From Algoriphagus sediminis (GTDB lineage Bacteria > Bacteroidota > Bacteroidia > Cytophagales > Cyclobacteriaceae): a stretch of 55,327 bases of DNA. The notes under the pieces were generated by a model. That model was not told the origin of the DNA, did not search any database, and saw only the letters and a program-made list of their open reading frames with translations. The stretch is from contig NZ_JAUEPH010000010.1 in assembly GCF_030403435.1 (NCBI RefSeq), positions 1-55,327 of the forward strand, in the 5' to 3' direction. A program made the translations under genes and the position numbers. Shown piece after piece: positions 15,482 to 25,513 of the stretch (position 1 is its first letter; every line of letters begins with the position of its first letter).

Positions 15482-17695
15482 TTAGTTTTTGATTTTATAT
15501 CTGATTCCAGCGTAGATCACCCTACCAGCTATCGGACCCCAAGTCATTGATGCATCAAAGTTGGGACCGAATGGATTCTCAGGGTCAACGATTGGATTTT
15601 CTTGTTTGAAATTTAAAATATTTTCTCCTCCCAGGTAAATATTTCCCCATCGGAAACCTCTGGAAACCTGGGCATTGAGCATGAAGAAATCAGGGGATTC
15701 AGGTGGAAGTTGGAACTCTACGGGGCTATCACTGGTGTCTGGTAATCGCATTGGACCATTCCAGTTTAATGTCATATCTGCTTTCCATTTTTCATAATTA
15801 GTGGCATAGGCCATGTTTAGAAAAAACCTATCCTGACTCTGAAATGGCACTTGTCTCAAAATTCCATCTGTGGTCATTTTGTTCTGGTAGTTTTTATAGG
15901 CTGCTTTGACGTCTAGTTGCTCTGTCAATGGATAGCTCACTTCGAGTTGAAAGCTTTGTCCGAAGGACTCTCCCTGAAGATTATTGATGACTAATAGATC
16001 GGAGCTTATGTCCTGATCATAGACCAGCTGATTCTCAAAATCCGTGTAGAAATAGTCTGCCACAAGAGTCAATGGTCTACTATCCAACATAAAATTGGCC
16101 GAAAGACTAACTCCTGTATTCCATGACACTTCCGGCTTTAGATCTGACAAGAATTGGATTTCTCTGGAAGAAACCCAGATCATGCTATTTTCCATGAGTG
16201 CATTCGGAGTCCGATAGCCTTTACCTACAGAACCCCGAAGGGTTAGATTAGGTGTAAATGCCCATCTGGCATGTGCTCTCGGAGTAAAGTAAGTTCCAAA
16301 GAGGTTATGGAAATCCGTCCTTGCTCCTACCACCAAAGTAAAATCATCACTCGGGATATAATTATACTCAAAGAAAAGCCCTGGTACTTTTTCAGTACGA
16401 ACAAAAGTAGAGTCCAATCCTCCTTCATTTCCAGCATCAAAACCTTCATTGAATTCATCATAAAGGAAACTCGCACCGGTCTTGTACTGGTGGAAACTAT
16501 TTCCGATGATGTTTTGATATATGAAGTTACCGTAAGCCGAAGTCTGCTCTCCAGAATACAGCCTTCTTCCAGCCCCACCATCAAAATCCTGATAGGAAAG
16601 CGAATATTGGAAACCCCAGCTTTGAGTTGGTTTGGCAGGGTAAATCATTCCGATTTTACCAAATAGCTCTGCCTTTTTGGTATTCAACTGGTAGCCATAC
16701 ATAGGACTTGTGGATAAGTCATCTCCAAAATCAAAGCCCAACTGCCCACCCGCTTGCTGTGCTGTGAAAATATTGAAGCCTATTTGAGCCATCAGTCTAT
16801 CTCCCTCATACTTATATCGATTAAGTAAATTGATTTGACGGCTTTTTGGGATATCCATGAATCCATCTCCATTGCCTTCAATTTCTGAGGTAAGTTGATC
16901 CGCATGGAAAAGAATCCCGGAGCTCCATTTATCAGAAATTTGGATTTGACGATTTGTATTGAGCTCCAGCCGGCCAAAAGAATTCAGGTAAGCATTCAGG
17001 TACCATTTATCCATGGTCTCTGGTTTGAAAAGTTCAACATTAATTTGGCCAGCCATGGATTCGTAACCATTAATCACTGAACCGGCTCCTTTACCCACAT
17101 CGATGGATTGAATCCAGGTTCCTGGCACATAGGCTAAGCCCTGTCTGGAGTTCAGGCCTCTAATATTCGGAATGCCTTCTCGACTGATCAGAGTGTATCG
17201 GCCGTCCAGACCCATCATTTGAATCATTTTGGTACCCGTGATGGCATCAGCATAAGAAACATCCACTGAGGCATTGGTTTCAAAGCTTTCTGAGAGGTTA
17301 CAGCAAGCTGCCTTTTGCAGTTCTGCCTCAGTAATCAGAATATTCAGAAATGGCGCTTCTTCTACCACTCCATCGGATTGACCTCGGACCACAACTTCAT
17401 CCATGGCCTCGTCTGATTCTTGCATTAGAATGACCATTTCCTCACTAAAAACAGGCTCGAGAGTGTCAGTCTGATAGCCCAAATAGGAAACGATCAGCCT
17501 ATCCTCAGGTAGAATGTTGTCGAGAATAAAATGGCCAGAGTTATCCGTGATCGCACCAAAAGGTTTATCCATAACCTTTATACTCACTCCGATAAGTTCA
17601 CCCTCAGAATCAGAGGTGACCTTACCACGGACCGAGTTTTGTGCCCAAAGAACAATTGGGCAAAACAGTACTATTAATAAGATTTTGTATTTCAT
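15482..17695 (-). CDS. TonB-dependent outer-membrane receptor, probable metal transport
   Basis: A 737-residue outer-membrane protein starting at the ATG at 17695 (signal peptide YKILLIVLFCPIVLWAQ). An upstream in-frame extension to 17746 is rejected because it would bury the signal. A carboxypeptidase-like regulatory domain (GKVTSDSEGELIGVSI) occupies the first 100 residues, followed by a plug with an unusual CC pair (AACCNLSESFETN) and a long beta-barrel. The CC pair and the neighbouring HMA and HYC_CC_PP genes point to copper or another soft metal. Substrate is inference from context. Confidence 0.9.
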   Translation of the reverse strand: MKYKILLIVLFCPIVLWAQNSVRGKVTSDSEGELIGVSIKVMDKPFGAITDNSGHFILDNILPEDRLIVSYLGYQTDTLEPVFSEEMVILMQESDEAMDEVVVRGQSDGVVEEAPFLNILITEAELQKAACCNLSESFETNASVDVSYADAITGTKMIQMMGLDGRYTLISREGIPNIRGLNSRQGLAYVPGTWIQSIDVGKGAGSVINGYESMAGQINVELFKPETMDKWYLNAYLNSFGRLELNTNRQIQISDKWSSGILFHADQLTSEIEGNGDGFMDIPKSRQINLLNRYKYEGDRLMAQIGFNIFTAQQAGGQLGFDFGDDLSTSPMYGYQLNTKKAELFGKIGMIYPAKPTQSWGFQYSLSYQDFDGGAGRRLYSGEQTSAYGNFIYQNIIGNSFHQYKTGASFLYDEFNEGFDAGNEGGLDSTFVRTEKVPGLFFEYNYIPSDDFTLVVGARTDFHNLFGTYFTPRAHARWAFTPNLTLRGSVGKGYRTPNALMENSMIWVSSREIQFLSDLKPEVSWNTGVSLSANFMLDSRPLTLVADYFYTDFENQLVYDQDISSDLLVINNLQGESFGQSFQLEVSYPLTEQLDVKAAYKNYQNKMTTDGILRQVPFQSQDRFFLNMAYATNYEKWKADMTLNWNGPMRLPDTSDSPVEFQLPPESPDFFMLNAQVSRGFRWGNIYLGGENILNFKQENPIVDPENPFGPNFDASMTWGPIAGRVIYAGIRYKIKN

Positions 17696-17752
17696 AAGAT
17701 TTGCTTGTAAAACAATGATTTCACTCCCAGAAGGGGCCGAAAACAAGCAATC

Positions 17753-18130
17753 TTATATTAGGAAGGTTTGGAAAAGTATTTGATAATCTGGAATAGGAAC
17801 ACTCTCATTTTCTAAACTGAAAGCGCTTTTTTGAATGTCCTTTTCTATTCCCGAGGATAAGACAATAGTATAAGCAAGAAGGAAAGAGGGACTGACCTTT
17901 AAGTCTATTTTTGTCTTACCGAAAAAATCATCGGCATCTGCCTGAGCAATTTGATCCTCGCAGCAATCCTTGGGGGCCTTTTCCTTATCACCACAGCAAT
18001 GATCCTTTTGCACATTCACTCCAACATTTGTAGAGACTAATTCTTCACCACAAAAATGAGATGCCATGGTCAGATTCACCTGACCCATGAGGAATATCAT
18101 TAAAAGTGATATGGAAAGAATTTTCTTCAT
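17753..18130 (-). CDS. HYC_CC_PP-type small exported protein
   Basis: A 125-residue protein with start at 18130 and a signal peptide (KKILSISLLMIFLMGQ). The pattern SHFCGEE, then HCCGDKE and DCCED, and a C-terminal PIPDYQ fits the HYC_CC_PP family of Bacteroidota, usually found beside TonB receptors and HMA proteins. The clustered cysteines suggest metal binding. It is the first gene of a three-gene operon with the receptor (57 bp downstream) and the HMA protein. A start at 18190 would add 20 residues ahead of the signal peptide and is unlikely. Confidence 0.8.
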   Translation of the reverse strand: MKKILSISLLMIFLMGQVNLTMASHFCGEELVSTNVGVNVQKDHCCGDKEKAPKDCCEDQIAQADADDFFGKTKIDLKVSPSFLLAYTIVLSSGIEKDIQKSAFSLENESVPIPDYQILFQTFLI

Positions 18131-18210
18131 TTCATGCAAAGTTCGAGATTCTATATTTGAATCCCAAACTAGCATGAGAACGAAGGTCACAATTTGAAGG
18201 TTTCAAAATT

Positions 18211-19200
18211 TTAATTTTCGGCTACAGCACCAGCTGTCCATTTGGTGACTGAATTAGGAGAAGGCGCCAAAGTCATGATATAGGCATAAATCGCACTTAG
18301 ATCACTTTCTTTCATTCCGGCATACATGGTCCAAGGCATTATTGTGTTATAATCACCAGGAGCAACAGGAGGGTTCACATATGAGGAGTCTTCATATTGC
18401 TTGAACATTTGTACAAAGTAATCCTCTGTCCAGCCTCCTAAACCATTTTCATGTGGGGTAATGTTTGAAGATAACAAGGTGCCACCTGGCATGACAAAAG
18501 ATCGTCCACCGGTAAAGGATAGTTCTGGAATGATTGCTCCCTGCGCATCGACGGGAGTATGACACTCTGCACAGCCCGCGGCATTTACAAGATAAGATCC
18601 ATATGCTATTTGATCCGAAGGGTCTGGTCTTTTTGTTGGTTCGCCATCTTTAGGAACAGAACGGATTATAAAATTCACAGGAAAATCGGCTTTGGATTCT
18701 GGAATTTCGCTACCCTGGGCCGGTAGTGAACGGATGTAGGCGATGATATCATAAATATCCTCAGGATCCATCTTGCCATAATATTGGTAGGGCATAACTG
18801 GAAAAATCGGTTCACCTTCATTGTCTACCCCAGTGGTAATTACCCTAAAGAGTTCCCCATCTGTGTAGTCTGAAATTCCCGTCGGTGTTATGTTTTTAGC
18901 ATAAAAGACTCCTGGAAAGCCCATCTGATGATCAAATACATCACCACCCTTTCCAAGGGTACCAGCCTTGGGTGGCCCGGCAAATTGCCCAAAGTCTCGT
19001 TCGGCATGGCAATCCATACAAAGAGTGACATGATGTGCAAGGTATTTTCCCCGCTCTATCCTCTCGGAAGTGTATTCAATATTCAATTCTTTAGCGGGAC
19101 TAACCTTTGGAAATCCAAGCTGTAAAAAGGCCAGAATTCCAAGAACTCCGATAATAAAAATAGTTAGTATTATGCCCAGTACTTTAAGTAACTTCTTCAT
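18211..19200 (-). CDS. Membrane-anchored diheme cytochrome c
   Basis: A 329-residue protein starting at 19200 with an N-terminal membrane anchor (VLGIILTIFIIGVLGILAFL). Two c-type heme sites are present, CMDCH at about 61-65 and CAECH at about 210-214, each followed by a Met-containing segment that could supply the sixth ligand. The two halves are similar in layout, like the cytochrome subunits of alcohol or aldehyde dehydrogenases. A partner dehydrogenase is not adjacent; the GMC oxidoreductase pair at 23-25 kb is the nearest candidate in the window, on the opposite strand. Confidence 0.9.
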   Translation of the reverse strand: MKKLLKVLGIILTIFIIGVLGILAFLQLGFPKVSPAKELNIEYTSERIERGKYLAHHVTLCMDCHAERDFGQFAGPPKAGTLGKGGDVFDHQMGFPGVFYAKNITPTGISDYTDGELFRVITTGVDNEGEPIFPVMPYQYYGKMDPEDIYDIIAYIRSLPAQGSEIPESKADFPVNFIIRSVPKDGEPTKRPDPSDQIAYGSYLVNAAGCAECHTPVDAQGAIIPELSFTGGRSFVMPGGTLLSSNITPHENGLGGWTEDYFVQMFKQYEDSSYVNPPVAPGDYNTIMPWTMYAGMKESDLSAIYAYIMTLAPSPNSVTKWTAGAVAEN

Positions 19201-19328
19201 AGTAAGTGGGTTTAAGTTGTTTGGCTTAAAATAAAAATTTAACGAATTCAATTGACATTGGAGGAATTGAGTCTTTTTTTTTCTCGGGAATGGAAGTATT
19301 TCTATTTTGCCTGTATAAATACCCAACC

Positions 19329-20747
19329 ATGAAAAAACTGATACTAATTTTCGCTCTGATACCTTTTTTGTCCTTTGGGCAGAGTGAGGTAATTAAAAAA
19401 CTTGATGAAAAGGCAGAGTTCTACACTGACATAGCTATGCAGCTCTGGAATAATCCAGAATTGGGCTATCTGGAAACTGAGAGTTCAGCTTTGCTTCAGC
19501 AAACCTTATCTGATGCAGGCTTCCAGGTAGAAGCGGGAGTAGCTGAAATTCCAACAGCATTTGTTGCAGAATATGGTTCTGGCTCACCAATAATTGGAAT
19601 TATGGCAGAATTCGATGCTTTGCCTGGAGTTTCTCAAAAAGCGGTTCCTTTCAGGGAGCCAGTGGTAGAAGGTGGAGCAGGACATGCATGTGGGCATCAC
19701 CTTTTCGGTGCAGCTTCAGTTGCAGCAGCAATAAGTGCCAAGGAATGGCTAGAGGAAAATGGTATGCAGGGTACCATCAGATTATATGGAACCCCTGCTG
19801 AAGAAGGTGGTGGAGGAAAGGTTTACATGGCCAAATCCGGGATCATGGATGATGTGGATGCTATGCTACACTGGCATGCCGGATCTGGAAATAGTGCTAT
19901 CGCAGCCTCTTCTCTTGCAAATATTTCTACCAAATTCCGCTTTTACGGTGAAGCTTCTCACGCTGCTGCCGCGCCAGAAAGAGGGCGATCGGCCCTGGAT
20001 GGAGTTGAGGCTATGAACTTCATGGTAAATATGCTTCGCGAGCATGTTCCTCAGGAAACCAGGATGCATTATGTGATCACACGTGGTGGTGAGGCCCCAA
20101 ATGTGGTTCCTGCTTTTGCTGAGTCCTATCATTATGTAAGACATCCAGACGCAAGGAAAGTGAAGGAAATTTTTGATCGTATGGTAGAGATAGCTGAAGC
20201 TGCTGCGAAGGGCACCAATACAGAAATGGAATACGAGATTATCAACGGGGTCTATAATATTTTACCAAACGAGACTCTTTCTAAATTCATGCATGCAAAC
20301 CTTGAGAGCATAGGAGGTCTTGAATACACACCAGAAGAAAGAAAGTTCGCTGAAGAAATTATTTCCACTTATCCTCCGGGAGTAATGGTTTCTCCAGATG
20401 ATGCAGCGGAGATTGAACCTTTTAGGGTGGTTGAACAAGGAACCGGTGGATCTACGGATGTTGGAGATGTAAGCTGGCTGGTTCCAACCGCTGGATTGCG
20501 GGTAGCCACTTGGGTACCAGGAACCTCTGCCCATACCTGGCAGGCCGTGGCAGCCGGAGGAATGTCCATCGGTGCCAAGGGGATGATTATAGCAGCGAAA
20601 ACGCTAAGTCTTACCGCAATAGATTTATTTGAAAATCCAGAGGCTGTAGCACAGGCAAAAGAAGAATTGGAAAGAAGACGAGGAGATGACTTTACCTATC
20701 AGGCATTGACTGGAGATCGTAAGCCACCTTTGGACTACAGGAAATAA
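19329..20747 (+). CDS. Exported M20-family amidohydrolase (AbgB/amidohydrolase type)
   Basis: A 472-residue metallohydrolase with a signal peptide (KKLILIFALIPFLSFGQ); the ATG at 19329 is chosen over an upstream frame start at 19290 for this reason. Metal and catalytic motifs are EFDALPG, GHACGHHLFG, the catalytic-type Glu pair AEEGGGG, HWHAG and the dimerisation domain around SHAAAAPERG. The closest named group is p-aminobenzoyl-glutamate hydrolase subunit B; the true substrate is unknown. Its TAA touches the ATG of the patatin gene, so the two form an operon. Confidence 0.9.
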   Translation: MKKLILIFALIPFLSFGQSEVIKKLDEKAEFYTDIAMQLWNNPELGYLETESSALLQQTLSDAGFQVEAGVAEIPTAFVAEYGSGSPIIGIMAEFDALPGVSQKAVPFREPVVEGGAGHACGHHLFGAASVAAAISAKEWLEENGMQGTIRLYGTPAEEGGGGKVYMAKSGIMDDVDAMLHWHAGSGNSAIAASSLANISTKFRFYGEASHAAAAPERGRSALDGVEAMNFMVNMLREHVPQETRMHYVITRGGEAPNVVPAFAESYHYVRHPDARKVKEIFDRMVEIAEAAAKGTNTEMEYEIINGVYNILPNETLSKFMHANLESIGGLEYTPEERKFAEEIISTYPPGVMVSPDDAAEIEPFRVVEQGTGGSTDVGDVSWLVPTAGLRVATWVPGTSAHTWQAVAAGGMSIGAKGMIIAAKTLSLTAIDLFENPEAVAQAKEELERRRGDDFTYQALTGDRKPPLDYRK

Positions 20748-23096
20748 ATGATTCACAAAACCCTATTTGCTCTATTTTTTGCCTTTTTACTGAATTTCCA
20801 AGGGTCATTTGGGATGCAGGAAACTAATCTGGTTAATGGCTCCGATAGGCCTAAACTAGGATTGGTACTTAGTGGGGGCGGTGCAAAGGGGATGGCCCAT
20901 GTGGGTGTGATCAGGGCTATGGAACAGGCAGGGTTGAAGGCTGACTATGTGGTGGGAACCAGCATGGGTTCGGTCGTGGGAGGTTTGTACTCTTTAGGCT
21001 ATAGCTCGGATGAAATGGAGCAAATCATCCGAAGCATTGACTGGGATCTGATTCTCTCAAACCGGGTGAGTTTTGAGGATATTTCCTTTGAGGAGAAAGA
21101 ATATTACAATCGTTATCTTCTCGAGTTTCCTGTTATCAATGGCAAACTTTCATTCCCTTCAGGATTGATAGAGGGTCAAACTCTTTCGGATGTGCTCCAT
21201 TACTATACCTGGCCGGCAAATGGTTACGAATCTTTTGATGATTTCCCTATCCCGTTTAGGTGCGTGGCTACGGACATAAGTACTGGAGAGCCTATTGTAT
21301 TCGGCTCTGGATATTTACAGGATGCCCTAAGATCCAGCATTGCCATTCCGACAGTTTTTTCACCCTTTGAACTTGAAAATACTTCAGTGGTAGATGGAGG
21401 GGTAGTAAATAATTTCCCAGTTGACATTGTCAGGGAAATGGGAGCGGATATAGTGATTGGGGTGAATGTGAGTGATGAAGATTTCTTAAAAGCCGATGAG
21501 CTGGAAAGTTTCGCTTCTATACTTATGCAGCTTGCTATGGCGGAATCACTTAGGAAAACTTCAGAGAACATTAAGGACACGGATGTTTATATCAAACCCG
21601 ATTTAGGTCCTTATTCCACTGGGAGCTTTGGGAATTATGAAGAAATTTTAAGGTTAGGTGATGAGGCTGGTCAAGCTTATTTAGGAAGATTTAAGGAGTT
21701 AGCTAAAGAAATCAACATGAATGAGACGACCGAAGGAATTGGCTTTGATCAGGAAAAAATTAAGTTAAACTCTATTTCTGTTAAGGGTAACCGGATAATT
21801 TCTGATGCATTGATTTTATCCAAATTTACATTCGAGCCAGGTGAGATGGTTGACCGGGATGATATCAGGTATGGAATTGATATGGTTTTTGGCGTGAATG
21901 CATTCTATAAGGTAGATTACTCCCTTACTCCTGTGGGTGAGGATATTTATGATTTGACCATCAATACCAAGGAGAAACCAGCGACCCTTTTAAGCACGGC
22001 CTTTCATTATGATAATAGATTTTCTGCAGGGATTTTACTGAATTTTATGGCAAGAGACTGGTTGGGTAAATTGAGTAGATCGGTCTTTTTGGCAGATATT
22101 TCAGAGAATCCAAAATTCCGATTTGACTATTATAAATACACGGGAGAGTCCAAAAGATTCGCCTTCAATGGTCGAATAAATTATTTGAATTCTGAGCTTC
22201 CACAATTTGAGGAAGGAAGAATTTCAGAAGTAATTGGTGAACGTAATTTTAGGATGGAGGCAAATATGATCTCTACCTCCTCACTCAAGCAAACTTTCTA
22301 TCTAGGCATGATTTACGAGGTTAGTCGCTCAAGAGCAAAGATAAATGTTAGCGTCCCGGAGGATATCAGAAGTGCGGCTCAGGGTTTTGTCGGTTTAAGG
22401 GCTTCATATTACAGGAATTCTCAGAATGACAGAAACTTCCCAACAAAAGGAGCGGAAAGCCTATTTGAGCCTATTTTTCATGTCTCAGACTGGACTACCG
22501 TAAGATTGCAGGATGGGGTTGATTCAGTTTTTTTTGATTTTCCAAGTGGGCAGATTGGTATTCCGGCGGATGATTTTGAAGGCTTTGTAGAGGAGCTTGC
22601 ACCAGACCCTCATCTCACGCTCTATTGGAGGTACTCTAAATTTTTAGGAATAAGTCCGCATGTTCAATTTCAACCCAGACTGGCAACAGGAATCACAGTT
22701 GGTTCTTCAGATGGGCTTAAGTCCTTCAATAATTTTTTCCTTGGAGGAATTCAAAATCTACGATTCGTTGACACTCCTGTTTGGGGACTGAGTTACGGGG
22801 AAGTTACTACTCCTAATTTTGTAGTGGTGGGCGGGAATTTTCAATTAATCCCCTTTAAAAAAGTTTATATCCGCGCAGGTGCGAATTGGCTAGGATACAG
22901 TGATTATGTTTCTTTAAGTGATGAAGGATTTCCAGATAGGATTTTCCAGGATGATAATTTCTTTGGTTATGGTGCAGATATCTCTTATCAATCTATTATT
23001 GGGCCAATTACGATCGGCATATCAAGTAACTCAAATGATGGTGTCGTTCGGGGTTATTTCTCTCTTGGGTACTCCTTCGCATATTCTGATCGCTAA
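20748..23096 (+). CDS. Patatin-like phospholipase with POTRA and outer-membrane beta-barrel
   Basis: A 782-residue fusion. After a signal peptide, the patatin domain shows the oxyanion motif SGGGAKG (42-48), the nucleophile elbow GTSMGS (Ser72) and the catalytic DGG (Asp216). Residues about 335-415 fit a POTRA domain (KLNSISVKGNRIISDALIL) and the remainder is a beta-barrel ending in a Phe/Tyr-rich strand. This is the layout of PlpD-type (type Vd-like) autotransported phospholipases, so it is probably an outer-membrane lipase. It is directly abutted to the M20 gene. Confidence 0.92.
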   Translation: MIHKTLFALFFAFLLNFQGSFGMQETNLVNGSDRPKLGLVLSGGGAKGMAHVGVIRAMEQAGLKADYVVGTSMGSVVGGLYSLGYSSDEMEQIIRSIDWDLILSNRVSFEDISFEEKEYYNRYLLEFPVINGKLSFPSGLIEGQTLSDVLHYYTWPANGYESFDDFPIPFRCVATDISTGEPIVFGSGYLQDALRSSIAIPTVFSPFELENTSVVDGGVVNNFPVDIVREMGADIVIGVNVSDEDFLKADELESFASILMQLAMAESLRKTSENIKDTDVYIKPDLGPYSTGSFGNYEEILRLGDEAGQAYLGRFKELAKEINMNETTEGIGFDQEKIKLNSISVKGNRIISDALILSKFTFEPGEMVDRDDIRYGIDMVFGVNAFYKVDYSLTPVGEDIYDLTINTKEKPATLLSTAFHYDNRFSAGILLNFMARDWLGKLSRSVFLADISENPKFRFDYYKYTGESKRFAFNGRINYLNSELPQFEEGRISEVIGERNFRMEANMISTSSLKQTFYLGMIYEVSRSRAKINVSVPEDIRSAAQGFVGLRASYYRNSQNDRNFPTKGAESLFEPIFHVSDWTTVRLQDGVDSVFFDFPSGQIGIPADDFEGFVEELAPDPHLTLYWRYSKFLGISPHVQFQPRLATGITVGSSDGLKSFNNFFLGGIQNLRFVDTPVWGLSYGEVTTPNFVVVGGNFQLIPFKKVYIRAGANWLGYSDYVSLSDEGFPDRIFQDDNFFGYGADISYQSIIGPITIGISSNSNDGVVRGYFSLGYSFAYSDR

Positions 23097-23188
23097 GACT
23101 TGATGAGTTAATTCTTTAAAGCCTTCCGATTTGATTCCCATTTTGCCTTGGAAAAAAGTATATTAAAAAGAATAAGTCAATTTCATTT

Positions 23189-23725
23189 ATGGACAGGAGA
23201 AAGTCATTAAAAATTCTAGGGGGTGCTGCAGTGGGTATTTCCGGATTGATATTCGCAGACTGGAAGTGGCAATTGATAGATCAAGCTACTCACGAAGGTT
23301 TTTTCACACTGCGCCAAGAACAAATGCTTACGGCCATTTCGGATACCATTATTCCTGAAGGAATACCACCAAAGGTGCCTTCTTCAAATTCTAAACCTAT
23401 CGGAGCTTTAAGTACCGGGACTGACAAATTTTTGATCCGGCTCTTCGAACATTGCTATGAATCTGAAGATCAGGAATTGATTAAAAAACAACTGGATCAG
23501 CTCAAATCAGAGGGTTTTTTATCGGCAGAAAAAGGAAAGCGAGAAGAAATGCTTCTATCCTTGTCTAATTCTGAAGATGAAGAAAAGACGAAGTTTTTTG
23601 ACATAATAAAATCCGAAACTATCCGTGGGTTCACCACAGCAAAAGAAGTGATGGTTGATTACAGAAATTATCAACTGGCTCCAGGGATGTATAAGGGATG
23701 TGAGGATGTAAACCAACAAGCTTAG
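23189..23725 (+). CDS. Gluconate 2-dehydrogenase subunit 3-like protein
   Basis: A 178-residue protein beginning MDRRKSLKILGGAAVG, a twin-arginine-type signal. The segment LTAISDTIIPEG, with a following VDYRNYQLAPG-like region, matches the gluconate_2-dh3 family, small subunits that travel with GMC flavoproteins. The GMC gene starts one base after its stop, so the two are certainly co-transcribed and probably form one periplasmic complex, the folded pair possibly being exported together by Tat. Confidence 0.88.
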   Translation: MDRRKSLKILGGAAVGISGLIFADWKWQLIDQATHEGFFTLRQEQMLTAISDTIIPEGIPPKVPSSNSKPIGALSTGTDKFLIRLFEHCYESEDQELIKKQLDQLKSEGFLSAEKGKREEMLLSLSNSEDEEKTKFFDIIKSETIRGFTTAKEVMVDYRNYQLAPGMYKGCEDVNQQA

Positions 23726-23726
23726 A

Positions 23727-25427
23727 ATGATGCTGCAAGACTCAAAACAAAAAAGAACATATGATGCCATAGTTATTGGTTCGGGAGCCAGTGGTGGATG
23801 GGCCGCTAAAGAGCTCTGTGAAGCAGGTCTAAAAACACTGGTTTTGGACCGGGGGCGAATGGTAAGGCATATCGAAGACTATCCTACAGCATCGAAAAAC
23901 CCCTGGGATTTCGAATTTCGCGGGTCTATTCCGATTGAGCAAAGATCCGGACTGGCTAGTTGGTCCTGGAAGCGCGAGGAGACAGTGCAGTGGGCAATGA
24001 CTGAGGACGAGCAGCCAGTGATTTTTGAAAAGCCATTTCGCTGGTGGAGAAGCTACCATGTAGGAGGAAAGTCTCTTTTGTGGGCAAGAGCTACTCAGCG
24101 ATGGTCAGACTTTGATTTCGAAGGCCCGGCCAGAGATGGTTTTGCGATTGATTGGCCCATTCGGGCAAAGGATCTAAACCCTTGGTATACTTATGTAGAG
24201 AGATTTGCAGGTGTTGCAGGAAATAAGGACGGACTTCCCGAATTACCGGATTCGGAAGTGATGCCCGGTTTTGAATTGAGCTGCATTGAGCAATACTACA
24301 AAGACCAACTAATCAAAAATTTTGGTGATAGGCATTTGATCCAAGGGCGATGTGCACATCTGACAGATCCTCAGGAAGTTCATCGTCAGCAAGGTAGAAG
24401 TCGCTGTATGCATCAGGATATGTGTAATCGTGGATGCGTTTATGGAGGATATTTTAGCTCAAACTCTTCCACTTTGCCATGGGCAGAAAAGACCGGAAAC
24501 TTAACCGTGCGACCCCAATCAATTGTGCATTCCATTATTTATGATGATGAGAAAGGAAAAGCTACCGGGGTCAAAATCATAGATCGGGATACTGGGAATG
24601 AAATGGATTTTTATGCACGAATTATTTTTGTAAATGCTTCAACTATTGCATCCAATGCAATTATGCTAAACTCGAAATCTTCAAGATTCCCAAATGGGCT
24701 TGGCAATGACAGTGGAGTCTTAGGTAAATATTTGGCCACGCATAATTACCGAGGCAAAGGTTATGCTACGTTTGAAGGTTTTTTGGATAAAAAGCAGGTT
24801 GGAAAGCATGCTGGCCATGCCTATGTTCCAAGGTTTAGAAATGTATTTCAGCAAGACACCGATTTTCTCAGAGGGTATTCTATTGGGATGTCTGGAGGTA
24901 GAGGTATGAGCTCTGATACTAGTATGATAGGGGATCAGCTCAGAGATAATCTTTTAAATCAAGAGCTTCGAAATGTCTGGGGTATGGCCGCCTGGATGCA
25001 GGGAGAAACTGTGCCGGTGGAAGATAATCATGTGAGACTGAGCGAAGATCAGACCGATAAATATGGCATTCCGAAGATTATCCTTTCTGTAGAATGGAAG
25101 GAGAATGATGATAAAATGACAGCGGATTTTGTGGAGCAGCAGACGGAAATGTATGAAAAGGCGGGATTCACAAATATCAATGTGAGTGATTCGGGGGCAT
25201 TACCAGGCTCGGACATTCATGAAATGGGTGGTGTAAGAATGGGAAATGATCCAAAGGAATCAATTTTGAATAAATGGAATCAGGTTCATGGATGTAAAAA
25301 TGTGTTCGTTTCCGACGGTGCCTGCATGACAAGCACAAGCACTCAAAACCCGACTTTGACCTTCATGGCCATAACTGCAAGAGCAGCCAATCATGCGATT
25401 GAAGAATTGAAAAGGATGAATTTGTAG
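23727..25427 (+). CDS. GMC family oxidoreductase (FAD)
   Basis: A 566-residue flavoprotein with the N-terminal FAD-binding GSGASG (about 18-23) and VLDRGR, a middle region with HVGGKSLLWARATQRWS, and the C-terminal GMC signature area (DIHEMGGVRMG, STSTQNPTLTFMAITARAA). No own signal peptide; export could depend on the Tat signal of the preceding small subunit. It should oxidise a sugar or alcohol and pass electrons to a cytochrome. The substrate is unknown. ATG at 23727 or 23730. Confidence 0.9.
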   Translation: MMLQDSKQKRTYDAIVIGSGASGGWAAKELCEAGLKTLVLDRGRMVRHIEDYPTASKNPWDFEFRGSIPIEQRSGLASWSWKREETVQWAMTEDEQPVIFEKPFRWWRSYHVGGKSLLWARATQRWSDFDFEGPARDGFAIDWPIRAKDLNPWYTYVERFAGVAGNKDGLPELPDSEVMPGFELSCIEQYYKDQLIKNFGDRHLIQGRCAHLTDPQEVHRQQGRSRCMHQDMCNRGCVYGGYFSSNSSTLPWAEKTGNLTVRPQSIVHSIIYDDEKGKATGVKIIDRDTGNEMDFYARIIFVNASTIASNAIMLNSKSSRFPNGLGNDSGVLGKYLATHNYRGKGYATFEGFLDKKQVGKHAGHAYVPRFRNVFQQDTDFLRGYSIGMSGGRGMSSDTSMIGDQLRDNLLNQELRNVWGMAAWMQGETVPVEDNHVRLSEDQTDKYGIPKIILSVEWKENDDKMTADFVEQQTEMYEKAGFTNINVSDSGALPGSDIHEMGGVRMGNDPKESILNKWNQVHGCKNVFVSDGACMTSTSTQNPTLTFMAITARAANHAIEELKRMNL

Positions 25428-25513
25428 GTTTTAAAATTACTTAAACCCAATTTAATTAGTTGGTAAACTAAAGGCAAATAGTTAAATTTTAGTTGAAATT
25501 AAATTCAACTATT

